Assembly (NCBI RefSeq): GCF_030317105.1
Contig: NZ_JASZYG010000005.1
Span: 248,001 to 312,000, forward strand
Length of the DNA stretch: 64,000 nt
Source of the DNA: Variovorax brevis
GTDB taxonomy: Bacteria; Pseudomonadota; Gammaproteobacteria; Burkholderiales; Burkholderiaceae_C
Direction: 5' to 3'
This document shows, one piece after another, positions 17,974-27,600 of this stretch. Numbering within the stretch: position 1 is the stretch's first letter; each line of letters opens with the position of its first letter. The notes beneath the pieces were generated by a model that did no database searches, had not been told where the DNA came from, and saw only the letters and a list, made by a program, of their open reading frames with translations. The translations under genes were made by a program, and so were the position numbers.

Positions 17974-18545
17974 GAAGCAAGTACGTCACCCTGGGCTACG
18001 AGCAGCATTCTTCGCAGAAGTGAAGAACTCTGGCTTTCAAGCTCTGTCCACTGCGATTTGACCGCCCTGTCTGGCAGGGCTGAAATCCCCGCTCGAAGTT
18101 TGGTGATCTCGGTGGCTTGCCACGCGTGGACCTGTGCTGAATGAACCAATATCGGCGTGAACTCCGCCCAATCAACCCACGCGCCTTCTTCAACACGTTC
18201 GCTCTGAAAGCTCATACACCGTCCAATTTGCGGCAATCCGAGCTGAATGCAGACGAGATCGAGGAGGCTTCGCGCCTGCCCAAGTGCCATTCCGCTTTGG
18301 CGTCGCACACCCAATTCGTCACACATTTGGATGCTCGTGATCGAGCGAACTCGATGTGTGTTGGAGTCGATTCTCTGTTCCAACACGTCCAAGACTCGCG
18401 AGGCCCACTGTTTCTGCGTAAGGTTCTCAGACAATGGCAGATCTCCGGAATGCGCGGCGCCCAACGATAGCGCAAGGCCTTTCAAAATTGCGATCAAGGT
18501 GTCGCTTGGTTGCACGGCAATGCAACGTAAAGTGCTACGGATCAT
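17904..18545 (-). CDS. hypothetical ORF in low-GC scar, probably a fragment
   Basis: An open frame of about 213 codons on the minus strand in DNA clearly less GC-rich than its surroundings. The middle part (DTLIAILKGLALSLGAA, VLDVLEQRI, CIQLGLPQIG) has protein-like composition, but I recognise no family. The last 23 codons or so run antisense through the 3' end of the MalT-like gene, so the frame has no stop of its own there. This looks like a gene whose end was lost by recombination rather than an intact gene. Start unknown; 18545 is the ATG nearest the junction with the DUF1524 remnant. It could also be non-coding. Confidence 0.3.
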   Translation of the reverse strand: MIRSTLRCIAVQPSDTLIAILKGLALSLGAAHSGDLPLSENLTQKQWASRVLDVLEQRIDSNTHRVRSITSIQMCDELGVRRQSGMALGQARSLLDLVCIQLGLPQIGRCMSFQSERVEEGAWVDWAEFTPILVHSAQVHAWQATEITKLRAGISALPDRAVKSQWTELESQSSSLLRRMLLVAQGDVLASHAASAALIHATASSRPATPNLP

Positions 18546-19046
18546 TGGCCAAGTGACGAGGAGTTCACCAACGCGTGGATGACAGGACACGCGTACTCGG
18601 CGTTGAACAATGCCCGAATCGTGCATATCCTCAAGAGGATAAGTGACGCGTATCGCACGTCGAAGTCTGAGCAGGTGAGGTTGAGTGGTCCGCTGACCGT
18701 AGAGCATCTGATGCCTCAGTCATGGATAAAGCGTTGGCCTCTTGCAGACGGATCCGCCGGTGTTGAAAATCCTTGGGACCAATCTGCTTCAGATGAGAGG
18801 GTTCAAGCTACCCGCGCTCGAAACGCCGCATTGCAGACTTTTGGCAATCTCACACTTGTCACTGGTAGTCTCAACAGTTCGATTTCAAATGGTGATTGGC
18901 TCACGAAGCGAGCCGCAATTGAAGCGAACAGTCTGCTTCCTCTGAATCTCCAAATTCGAACGGAAGCAACGTGGGATGAGGCTGCAATCGACAAGCGTGG
19001 TCGGCATCTCCTGTTTCACGCCTTGTCGATTTGGCCTCGCACATAG
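18531..19046 (+). pseudogene. C-terminal remnant of a GmrSD-type (DUF262/DUF1524) restriction-like protein
   Basis: From 18531 the frame reads a C-terminal GmrSD/DUF1524 His-Me-finger domain: HWPSDEEFTNAW, then LTVEHLMPQSW (His of the nuclease motif), FGNLTLVTGSLNSSISNGDW..K and a final ALSIWPR. The whole DUF262 N-terminal NTPase part, several hundred residues, is missing. An in-frame stop at 18528 closes the frame and homology continues upstream of the first ATG (18579), so the gene lacks its own start. Intact GmrSD proteins cut modified phage DNA. Lower GC than the flanks supports horizontal origin. Probably inactive; a short product of 155 residues from 18579 is possible. Confidence 0.75.
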
Positions 19047-19240
19047 TTTCGTTCGACGCCCCTATGACTTCGAGCGACCCAGCATCCGCTTGATATAGCT
19101 CTGTCGGGCGGGGGGGCCTATCGTCCCGCCATTTCCTGGGTCGAAGTGAGCCATACGGCCGCGGGGTTGCGCGCCTGGTTCCCGTGAGCCAAGATGTTTG
19201 GGTAACACGCACCTTGTGTTCGCCAATCCAGGAGGTTTCG

Positions 19241-19990
19241 ATGCTTCCACATCTTTCCCTCGACCTTACTCGTCGCCGCTTGGTCATGGCGGTCGGCGCC
19301 TGTGCTGGCTTCACAGTGTTATGGCCGAATCACGCGGGTGCCCAACCAACCCCCCGCCCCATCCCCATCGGCATCATCGGCTCCGGCCGCATAGGCGGCA
19401 CCATCGGCTCCCTCTGGGTCAAATCCGGCCACCCGGTCCTCTTCTCCTCCCGCCACCCCGAAGAACTCAAGGACCTCGTCGCCGGTCTCGGCCCGCTCGC
19501 CAAGGCGGGCACCGTCGCCGAAGCCATCGCCTTCGGCGAAGCCCTCTTCATCGCCGTCCCCTACGGCGCATTGCCACAGATCGGCAAGGACTTCAGCGGC
19601 AGCTTCAAAGGCAAGGTCATGCTCGACGCCTGCAACGCCGTGGCAGGGCGTGACGGGTCATCCGTGGCCGACGAGGTGGAGCAGGAGGGCATCGGTGTCG
19701 TCTCGCAAAAATACCTTTCCGGCGCGAGGCTGGTGCGGGCGTTCAACACCATGTCGTACACGATCTTCGCGCGCGAGGCCAACCGGCCCGATCCGAAGCT
19801 GGCGATCCCGATCGCCGGCGACGACGCTCAAGCCCTGAAGGTGGCGGCGCAACTGGTGCGCGACGCCGGCTTCGATCCGGTGGTGGTCGGCAAGCTGGCC
19901 GACGCCAAGCGCTTCCAGCGCGGCGGGCCGGGCTATGGGCAGTCGGTGAGTGCGGCGGAACTGAAGCAGAAGCTGTCGCTGGCGCCATGA
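19241..19990 (+). CDS. exported NADP oxidoreductase-like protein (F420-dependent NADP reductase family fold)
   Basis: 249 residues starting at 19241 after a very good AGGAGG site. Residues 1-35 form a signal peptide with a twin-arginine-like core (RRRLVMAVGACAG) ending HAGA. The mature part begins with a Rossmann dinucleotide fold (GIIGSGRIGGTIG), then ADH-like LFIAVPYGALPQI, LDACNAV and VRAFNTM, which match the NPR1/F420-dependent NADP reductase family. Export of a nucleotide-binding oxidoreductase by Tat would fit cofactor loading in the cytoplasm. It overlaps the transporter gene downstream by four bases. Substrate unknown; true F420 use is unlikely in this group of bacteria. Confidence 0.82.
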   Translation: MLPHLSLDLTRRRLVMAVGACAGFTVLWPNHAGAQPTPRPIPIGIIGSGRIGGTIGSLWVKSGHPVLFSSRHPEELKDLVAGLGPLAKAGTVAEAIAFGEALFIAVPYGALPQIGKDFSGSFKGKVMLDACNAVAGRDGSSVADEVEQEGIGVVSQKYLSGARLVRAFNTMSYTIFAREANRPDPKLAIPIAGDDAQALKVAAQLVRDAGFDPVVVGKLADAKRFQRGGPGYGQSVSAAELKQKLSLAP

Positions 19991-21357
19991 CGTCGGCGGC
20001 GCCTCAGCGCGGGCTGCCGGGCGTGTTGCAAGGCTGGTTGCGAAAGGCCGTGCCGGCGACGCCGCAGGAACTGGCCGCCGCGCTGTGGTCCTTCGGCTAT
20101 TTCTTCGCGCTGCTGGCGGGCTACTACGTGCTGCGGCCGCTGCGCGACCAGATGGGCATTGCCGGCGGCACGCGCGCGCTGCCGTGGCTGTTCACCGCAA
20201 CCTTCCTGACGCTGCTGGCGGCGCAGCCGGTGTACGGCGCGCTGGTGGCGCGTCTGCCGAGGGCGCGCTTCATCCCGATCGTCTATCACTTCTTCGTGCT
20301 CAACCTGGCGGTGTTCTGGCTGCTGCTGGCGCTGGACGTCGCGCCGGTGATCGTGGCGCGCGTGTTCTTCGTGTGGGTGAGCGTGTTCAACCTGTTCGCC
20401 GTCGCGGTGTTCTGGTCGTTCATGGCGGACCTGTTCACGAGCGAGCAGGGCAAGCGGCTGTTCGGCTTTATCGGCGCGGGCGGTACGGCCGGCGCGTTGC
20501 TGGGGCCGGTGATCACCATTGCGCTCGCGGTGCCGCTGGGGCCGCACAACCTGCTGATCGCGGCGATCGTGTTCCTGGAGATCGCGGTGTTCTGCGCGGC
20601 GCGCCTGGAGCGCAGCGCGGGCACGTCGCAGGGGTCGGCGCAGCGGCGTGATGGCGATGCGGCGCAGCGTGTGGGCGGCAGTGTCTTCGCCGGCCTGTCG
20701 GGGTTGCTGCGCTCGCCGTACCTGCTGGGTGTCGCCGCGTGGGTGAGCCTGCTGTCCTTCGGCGCGACGATCCTCTATCTGATGCAGGCGAACCTGGTGT
20801 CATCCAGCGTGCAGGGCGCCGGCGCGCAGACCCGCATCTTCGCGAGCGTCGACCTGATCGTGGGCCTGCTGACGCTGGCCACGCAGGTCTTCGCGACGGG
20901 GCACTTCCTCAAGCGCTTCGGCACCGGCATTGCGGCGGCTGCGCTGCCTGCGGTGTATGTGGTCGGCTTCGTGGTGCTGTGGTGGAGCCCCGTGCTGATG
21001 GTCGTGCTGGTGTTCCAGGTGGTGCAGCGGTGGATGAACTTCGCCATCGCCAATCCGGCGCGGCAGGTGTTCTTCACGGTCGTCGGGCGCGAGGAGAAGT
21101 ACAAGGCCAAGAACATGATCGACGTGGTGGTCTATCGCGGCTCCGACGCGCTCTATGGCTGGGTTTTCAGCAGCTTGCAGGCAATGGGGCTCAAGATTGG
21201 CGCCATCGCCTTGTGTGCGCTGCCGGTGGCATTGTTGTGGGCGCTGCTGTCAACGGCGCTGGGGCGCACGCAGGAGCGGCGCACTAGCTTGCAGGGCAAC
21301 CCACCGCAAGCGGATCTGCCGAGAATGCCAATGGCAATCGAAAAGCAGAAGCTGTAG
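19987..21357 (+). CDS. MFS-type / NTP-NDP exchange-like membrane transporter
   Basis: 456 residues with about twelve hydrophobic segments. The early sequence SFGYFFALLAGYYVLRPLRDQMGIAGG is the hallmark of bacterial proteins related to ATP:ADP antiporters (Tlc type) and often annotated as MFS; FGFIGAGGTAGALLGPVI and NFAIANPARQVFFTVVGREEKYKAKN follow, also typical. In free-living bacteria the substrate is not established, and exchange of nucleotides should not be assumed. The ATG overlaps the stop of the exported oxidoreductase, so they form an operon. It converges on a small gene at 21386. Confidence 0.85.
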   Translation: MTSAAPQRGLPGVLQGWLRKAVPATPQELAAALWSFGYFFALLAGYYVLRPLRDQMGIAGGTRALPWLFTATFLTLLAAQPVYGALVARLPRARFIPIVYHFFVLNLAVFWLLLALDVAPVIVARVFFVWVSVFNLFAVAVFWSFMADLFTSEQGKRLFGFIGAGGTAGALLGPVITIALAVPLGPHNLLIAAIVFLEIAVFCAARLERSAGTSQGSAQRRDGDAAQRVGGSVFAGLSGLLRSPYLLGVAAWVSLLSFGATILYLMQANLVSSSVQGAGAQTRIFASVDLIVGLLTLATQVFATGHFLKRFGTGIAAAALPAVYVVGFVVLWWSPVLMVVLVFQVVQRWMNFAIANPARQVFFTVVGREEKYKAKNMIDVVVYRGSDALYGWVFSSLQAMGLKIGAIALCALPVALLWALLSTALGRTQERRTSLQGNPPQADLPRMPMAIEKQKL

Positions 21358-21385
21358 TTGTCCGCCGCGCGCGCGCCGGGCGACC

Positions 21386-21793
21386 TCACTCGCCCATGCT
21401 GCCCGGCTTCGGCGGGGCTTCGACCTTCTTGTCCCCGATCGACAACGTGCCAATGCCCTCCTTGCGCGCACCACCCACTTCGTAGGCGAATTCGAAGTGG
21501 ACGCGCGCCTTGTCTTCCGGCAGCGTTTCGCTCGACTTGATCGAGATGAATTTTTCCTTCATCCAGTGGGCGATGAACTCCGACGTGCCATTGACCACCC
21601 CCAACGCGCAACCGGAAAGGATCCCGCCCTGGGTGATGAACCGTGCCGGCCATGCGCCCATCTGGTCGAAGCGCGGCAGCGTCAGCAAGGCCTCCTCGCG
21701 CTCGGATCTGGTCGCTGGCCAGTCAAACTCTGCGGCATCCCATTCATGACGCTGTACACGCAGTTCCCGCAGGCATTGGCGAAGCAAGGCCAT
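21386..21793 (-). CDS. hypothetical protein
   Basis: 135 residues from an ATG at 21793 with a strong AAGGAG at eight bases; the open frame goes up to a TTG at 21904 without a ribosome site. No family recognised. The middle is mildly hydrophobic (FITQGGILSGCALGVVNGTSEF), and the C-terminal half is charged (YEVGGARKEGIGTLSIGDKKVEAPPKPGS), like a small beta-rich domain. No signal peptide is evident. It converges with the transporter gene, 28 bases apart, and has no co-directional neighbour nearby. It may be a single-gene unit. Confidence 0.6.
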   Translation of the reverse strand: MALLRQCLRELRVQRHEWDAAEFDWPATRSEREEALLTLPRFDQMGAWPARFITQGGILSGCALGVVNGTSEFIAHWMKEKFISIKSSETLPEDKARVHFEFAYEVGGARKEGIGTLSIGDKKVEAPPKPGSMGE

Positions 21794-22133
21794 TGCGCTC
21801 TCCTTCAAATCGAAGTCGCCAAAAACGCGGGCACCATCGTGAAAATGGCCGGCCTTGTGGCCGCAGTCCGCAACGCTGGAAATGGGCGCCTTCACATTGC
21901 TCAATCGTGTAGAGGTTGTACCGGTGCACCATCCCTCTGGAAACTAGTCTTTGGGTGAGAGTGGCCCTCTCCTTTGGTTTAGTGTCAGAAGCTGACAGGC
22001 GAGGGGTCGGCCGCCGCACGCCGCCCCCATCAGCGCTACGATGCGTTCGAACGATCCGCTTTTGCCGATCGCTTCAGCCAGCCCGCGCATCTGGCGGTCC
22101 GCTTTGCGCGCATCAAAACCCGGAGGCCCACGA
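21794..22133. other. intergenic stretch upstream of two divergent genes
   Basis: About 340 bases between the unknown gene (minus) and the aldolase gene (plus). I see no conserved RNA and no repeat. TACGAT near 22036 could be a weak -10 box for the aldolase. The minus-strand frame continues into this stretch from a TTG at 21904, so a longer form of the unknown gene cannot be fully excluded. Confidence 0.4.
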
Positions 22134-22925
22134 ATGCAAAACCCCCCGAACGCGTCGCCTGCGAAGGGCATCATGCCCATGCCCGCCATTCCCAAGATCG
22201 AGGACCCCGCGCAAGAGCGGATCAATCGCAAGCGCAAGCTGGCGGCGGCTTTTCGGCTGTTCTCGAAATTCGGCTTCGACGAAGGCGCGGCCGGCCACAT
22301 CACGGCCCGAGACCCCGAGAAGCCGGATCACTTCTGGGTCAATCCGTTCGGCATGCACTTCAGCCTGATCCGCTCATCGGACCTGATCCTGGTGAACCAT
22401 CATGGCGAAGTGGTGGAGGGCAGGCACCCGGTCAACGCCGCGGCATTTGCCATCCATTCGCAGGTGCATCAGGCGCGCCCGGACTGCGTGGCCGCAGCCC
22501 ATGCGCATTCGCTGCACGGCAAGGCGTTTTCTTCGCTGGGACGGCTGCTCGACCCGATCACGCAGGACGCCTGTGCCTTCTACGAGGATCACAGCCTGTT
22601 CGACGACTTCACCGGCGTGGTGCTGGATTTGAGCGAAGGCGAACGCATTGCGAATGCGCTGGGCAAAGGCAAGGCTGCCATCCTTCGCAACCACGGCTTG
22701 ATCACGGTGGGCGGCACGGTGGACGAGGCGGCTTGGTGGTTCATCACCATGGAAAGGTCTTGCCAGGCGCAATTGCTCGCCTCGGCAGCCGGCACGCCCA
22801 TCCAGATTGCGCGTGAGCACGCACTGGCCACGCGGGAGGTGATCGGTACGCCGGTCGCGGGCTGGTTCCAGTTCCAGCTGCTGTATGCGCGCATCACCAA
22901 GGAGCAGCCGGATCTGGTCGACTGA
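22134..22925 (+). CDS. class II aldolase/adducin family protein
   Basis: 263 residues starting at 22134 after CGGAGG; an upstream ATG at 22041 adds a low-quality leader. The zinc-binding histidines are in AAHAHSLHGKAF, a further His is in RNHGLITVGGTVDEAAWWFITMERSCQAQLLA, and GAAGHITARDPEKPDHFWVNPFGMHF is the phosphate-loop region. Members are Zn-dependent sugar-phosphate aldolases or decarboxylases, but this shorter adducin-like group in Proteobacteria has largely unknown roles. The CoA ligase follows by about 100 bases on the same strand and may be co-transcribed. Confidence 0.9.
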   Translation: MQNPPNASPAKGIMPMPAIPKIEDPAQERINRKRKLAAAFRLFSKFGFDEGAAGHITARDPEKPDHFWVNPFGMHFSLIRSSDLILVNHHGEVVEGRHPVNAAAFAIHSQVHQARPDCVAAAHAHSLHGKAFSSLGRLLDPITQDACAFYEDHSLFDDFTGVVLDLSEGERIANALGKGKAAILRNHGLITVGGTVDEAAWWFITMERSCQAQLLASAAGTPIQIAREHALATREVIGTPVAGWFQFQLLYARITKEQPDLVD

Positions 22926-23023
22926 GGCGTGGTCTTGCAATAGTTGGCGCGTTGACAAAGGGCTGGCCCCGGCCCCCCGATGAGGGTGGTCGGGCGGCGG
23001 CGCAGGGCCTGTCTACTGGGTGG

Positions 23024-24595
23024 ATGCAACATCCAGACGAAGCGCTCTTTCACGGCTCGACCTTCGCCGAGCTGTACCGCTCCGCGTTCAAGGGCTTCGC
23101 GACGCGCGAGGCGCTGGTTGGCGGCGGTGTGCGCATGACGTACCGGCAACTCGAAGAGGCCTGCCATCGCATGGTGCGCTGCTTCGAGTCAATGGGCTTG
23201 AAGCGGCAAGACGGCATCGCGGTGCTCGCGACCAATCGGCCCGAGTCGGTGGCGACCATCATCGCAGCGCATCTGATGGGCCTGACGTACACGCCGCTGC
23301 ATCCGCTGGGCTCGGAAGATGACCAGGCTTTCATCCTCGCGGATGCCAAGGTGATGGCGCTGGTCGTCGATGTGCCACGGCATGCCGATCGTGGGCTGGC
23401 GCTCACACAGCGCGGCATCGTCAGGCATGTTCTGACGCTGGGGCCGGCCATCTACGGCACCGATCTGCTGGTTGCGTCGGCCGGATCGGACGGCAGCGAC
23501 ATCGAATTGCAGGTGCGGCCCGACGACATCCTCAAGATCGCCTACAGCGGCGGCACGACCGGCAAGTCCAAGGGCATCGTGCATCACCAGCGCACGGTGG
23601 TGACGTCGGCGTTGCAACAGTTGGCGGGCTGGGAGTGGCCACAGGAGGTGCGCTTCCTGGCGGCCACGCCGGTGTCGCACGCGGCGGGCGCGATGATCCT
23701 CACGACCTTTTTGCAAGGCGGCACGGTGCATCTGCTGGACCGGTTCACGCCGGGCGGCTTCCTGAAGATGGTGGCCGCCGAACGCATCACCACGACCTTC
23801 CTGGTGCCCACGCAGATCTACGGCCTGCTCGATTCACCCGAACTGGGCGAGCACGACATCGCGAGCCTGAGCTTGGTGCTCTACGGCGCCGCACCCATGG
23901 CGCCGGCGCGGCTGCGACAGGCGTTGAGCCGCATGGGCCCGGTGTTCGCGCAGGTGTACGGCCAGGCCGAGGCGCCCATGACCATCAGCTACCTGCGCCG
24001 CGATGAGCACGACCTGGATCGTCCGCACCTGCTCGGCAGTTGCGGCCGCAGCCTGCCGGGCAACCAGGTGCGTCTGCTCGATGCCGACCACAAGGAGGTG
24101 GCCGTCGGCGAGATCGGCGAGCTGTGCGTGCGCGGTCCGCTGCTGATGTCGGGCTACCTCAACCGTCCCGAAGAAACGGCGAAGGCCTTCGCCGGCAACT
24201 GGCTGCACACCGGCGACATGGCGCGGCGCGACGCGGATGGCTATCTGTACCTGGTCGACCGCGCCAAGGACATGATCATCTCGGGCGGCTTCAACGTGTA
24301 TTCGAGCGAGGTGGAGAACTGCCTTGCGCTGCACCCGGCCGTGGCGCTCTCGGCCGTCATCGGCGTGCCGCATGAGAAGTGGGGCGAGGCGGTGATGGCG
24401 GTGGTGGTGCTGAAGGAGGGCGCGCGGGTAGCCGCTGATGAACTCATCGCGTTTGTCACCGAGCGCAAGGGCGTGGTGCAGGCGCCGAAGGTGCTGGAGT
24501 TCGCGGAGGCGCTGCCGTTGACTGCGTTGGACAAGGTGGACAAGAAGGCGTTGCGGGCGAGCTATTGGGAGGGGCGCAATCGGGCGGTGGCGTGA
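23024..24595 (+). CDS. AMP-forming acyl-CoA synthetase
   Basis: 523 residues of the adenylate-forming (ANL) family. The P-loop-like motif IAYSGGTTGKSKGI lies near residue 170; VYGQAEAP, LHTGDMARRDADGYLYLVDRAKDMIISGG (hinge Asp/Arg) and the C-terminal lysine region ALDKVDKKALR complete the family set. It activates a carboxylic acid to the CoA thioester with ATP. The start at 23024 (MQHPDEALFHG) is favoured over a TTG at 22952. The last 150 bases use a less GC-biased codon set. Substrate unknown; the sequence resembles ligases for medium-chain or aryl acids more than FadD. Confidence 0.9.
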   Translation: MQHPDEALFHGSTFAELYRSAFKGFATREALVGGGVRMTYRQLEEACHRMVRCFESMGLKRQDGIAVLATNRPESVATIIAAHLMGLTYTPLHPLGSEDDQAFILADAKVMALVVDVPRHADRGLALTQRGIVRHVLTLGPAIYGTDLLVASAGSDGSDIELQVRPDDILKIAYSGGTTGKSKGIVHHQRTVVTSALQQLAGWEWPQEVRFLAATPVSHAAGAMILTTFLQGGTVHLLDRFTPGGFLKMVAAERITTTFLVPTQIYGLLDSPELGEHDIASLSLVLYGAAPMAPARLRQALSRMGPVFAQVYGQAEAPMTISYLRRDEHDLDRPHLLGSCGRSLPGNQVRLLDADHKEVAVGEIGELCVRGPLLMSGYLNRPEETAKAFAGNWLHTGDMARRDADGYLYLVDRAKDMIISGGFNVYSSEVENCLALHPAVALSAVIGVPHEKWGEAVMAVVVLKEGARVAADELIAFVTERKGVVQAPKVLEFAEALPLTALDKVDKKALRASYWEGRNRAVA

Positions 24596-24635
24596 ATGCT
24601 GTCCCCTGCGTGCGCGATTGGCCAAAATGCGCCTC

Positions 24636-27600
24636 TCACCCATGCAACGCCTTCGCCAGGCTGCAAGCAATATCCCCAGCAACCAACGGCTTCGCCAACA
24701 CATCCCGCACGCCGATCTCGCGCGCACGCGTCGTCAGCGCCGGCGTGACGTAGCCGCTCATCAACAGGATCGGAATGTCCGGCCGGATGCGCCGCAGTTC
24801 CCGCGCGAGTTCGGAGCCCGTCATCTCCGGCATTGCCTCGTCCGACAGCACGGCCTGGAACCGGTGCGGCGTGGCCCGGAAGCTCGCGAGCGCTGCCGTG
24901 CTCGACGCGAAACCCACGGGCTCGTAGCCGAGGTCCGCCATCATCTCTTCGCCCAGCCGCACCAGCGACTCCTCGTCGTCCACGAGCAGCACGGTTTCGC
25001 CCGCACCGGAGGGCAATTCCTGCGGCGCACTCGCGGGTGCCGCCACCGTGCGTTGCCATGGCACGAACACCGTCATCGTCGTGCCGTGCCCCACCAGGCT
25101 TTGCACCTCGATGCCGCCGCCCAAGTCGGTCACGATGCCGTGCACCAGCGACAGGCCCAGCCCGGTGCCGACACCCACTTCGCGGGTCGTGAAAAACGGA
25201 TCGAAGATGCGTTCGAGCACGCCGGGCGCGATGCCGGCGCCGCTGTCCTCCACGACAAGGCGCACGTACTTGCCGGATGTCAGTATGCTGGTCGTGACGG
25301 CCAACGGCTGCGCCAGTTCGATGGTCGAGACGCCGACCCGCAACGTACCCGTTGAGCGCATTGCCTGCGCCGCGTTCGCGCACAGGTTCACCACCACCTG
25401 ATGCAGCTGCGTCGGGTCACCCATGACCGCGGCATCGCCCACGTCGATGTGATGTTCGAGCACCATGCCCGATGGCAACGAGGCCGAGACGACTTCCAGC
25501 GCTTCGGCCACGATGGTCTGCACGTGCACCGGCACGCGCTCGCCGACGCCGCTGCGGCTGAAAGCGAGGATGCGTTCGACCAGCGACTTGGCGCGCATCG
25601 CGGCGCTCATGGCCGCGTCGATGTGGCGCTGCTGCGCGGTGCCGGGCACCGCTTCCTTCTGCGCCATTTCGCCATAGCCGAGGATGGCCGCAAGGATGTT
25701 GTTGAAGTCGTGCGCGATGCCGCCGGCCAGCGTGCCGATGGCCTCCAGCTTTTGCGCCTGCCGCAGTTGCGCCTCGAAGCGGTCGCGGTCCGCCTCGGCG
25801 GTGCGGCGGTCGGTCACGTCTTCCATCGAGCCGGCCACGCGGTAGGCGCGCCCGCGCGCGTCGCGCACCGCCACGCCGCGCTGGCGATACCAGTGCCATT
25901 CGCCCGAGGTGTGGCGGATGCGGTATTCGCAACTGAAGTGCGGCGTCAGGCCACGCAAATGTTGCGAGAGCGCTTGCCGCATCGCGGCCTCGTCGTCGGG
26001 GTGGTATTGGCCGCTGTTGATCCACTCGCGCCGTGGCCGCAGCGGCTCCCCGGGCTCGCGTCCCAGCAGGGTCTGCGCGCGGGGCGAAAGAAAGAGCATG
26101 TCGCGCCGCAGGTCCCAGTCCCACAGGCCTTCGTTGGAACCGGCCACCGCGAGCTGGTAGCGCTCTTCGGACTGGCGCAAGGCCTGCTCGACCCGCTTTT
26201 GCGCATCGATGTCGCTGGACGATCCGGCCCAGCGGATGGCGCGGCCTTCCGCATCGCGCACCGACTTGCCGCGGATGCGCACCCAACGGTATTCGCCGTC
26301 GGGCTGGCGCACGCGGTATTCGCCGTCGCGCACATCGACCTCGCCGCGGAAATGGCGGTCAAGGTCATCGGTGTAGCGTTGCGCGTCGTCCGGATGCAAC
26401 TGCAGCAACGCGAGCCACTCGGCGCGCGTGCGCACGGTCAGGTCGGACTGGATGCCGCAGATCTCCATCGCCCGCGGCGAGGTGAACATGCGGTCGTTGA
26501 CGATGTCCCAGTCGCTGACGCCGTCTTTCGAGCCCGCGACCGCGAGCGCGAAGCGTTCTTCGCTCTGGCGCAAGCCTTCTTCGGCACGCCGTCGCGCATC
26601 GACGTCGCTCACCGAGCCGGCCATGCGCACCGCACCGCCGGCCCCGTCGCGCACGCAGACGCCGCGCACGCGCACCCAGCGGTAGACGCCGTCGGGATGC
26701 AGCACGCGGTACTCCTCTTCGTACGCGGGCGTCTTGCCGGCGAGGTGGTCGTCGAGCGCTGACCAGCGGATCGCTTCGTCGTCCGGATGGCAATGGATCT
26801 GGTTGAACCAGTCGCGCGCCGGCTCCGAATCCGGGCCCGGCTGCATGCCCAGCAGTTCGCGCGTCCGCGGTGAGCCGAACATGCGGTTGCTGGCGTGATC
26901 CCAGTCCCAGATGCCGACGTCGGCACCGCTCACGGCCAGCGCGAAGCGCTCGCGCGCCGCTTCGAGCGAACGGCGTGTCGTGTCGATGCGCCGGAGCTGC
27001 CGCGTGGCCAGCGCCAGCAGGGCGGCGGCGAGGCCAGCCAGCGCCAGCGTGCGCACCGCGGAACTGATGGCTTCTTCGCGCCACGGAGCCAGCGCCGCGG
27101 AAACATCACGCGTGATGGCCACGACCAGGGGATAGTCCGGCACCGCCTGCAACGAGCCGAAGCGCTCCACGCCGTCGATCGGGCTCACGGTGCGAACCGG
27201 CCCGGCGCCACCGGCCTGCGCAGCCAGCAACTCATCGGACAGCGGCAGGCGCTTGCCCAGCGACGCATCCGCGCTCGGCTGGCGCGCGAGCAGCATGCCG
27301 TCGCGCCGCAGCAGCGAGATCTTGGTGCTGGGCTCGCCCTGCACGTCGCGGTAGAACTGCTGGAAGTAGTCGACACGCCCCCGCGCCCCGACCGCGCCGG
27401 CAAACCTGCCATCGGCAGTCTCAAGCCGGCGCGCCATCGGAAACACCACCGCGCGATCGATGGCACTGATCGTGACGTTGCCGACCAGCAGCTTGCCGGT
27501 CATGTCTTCGCGCGCGGCCTGGAACACATCGACGTTCGCCGCGCTGGGCACGCCTTCGGGCAGCGGGTGCCGCAGCGAGTTGGCACGGGCGATGCCGTCG

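Noticed and set aside
18141-18582. plus-strand frames upstream of the DUF1524 remnant as its missing N-terminal part
   Set aside because: None of the three frames resembles the DUF262 domain, so the upstream part is gone rather than merely frameshifted.
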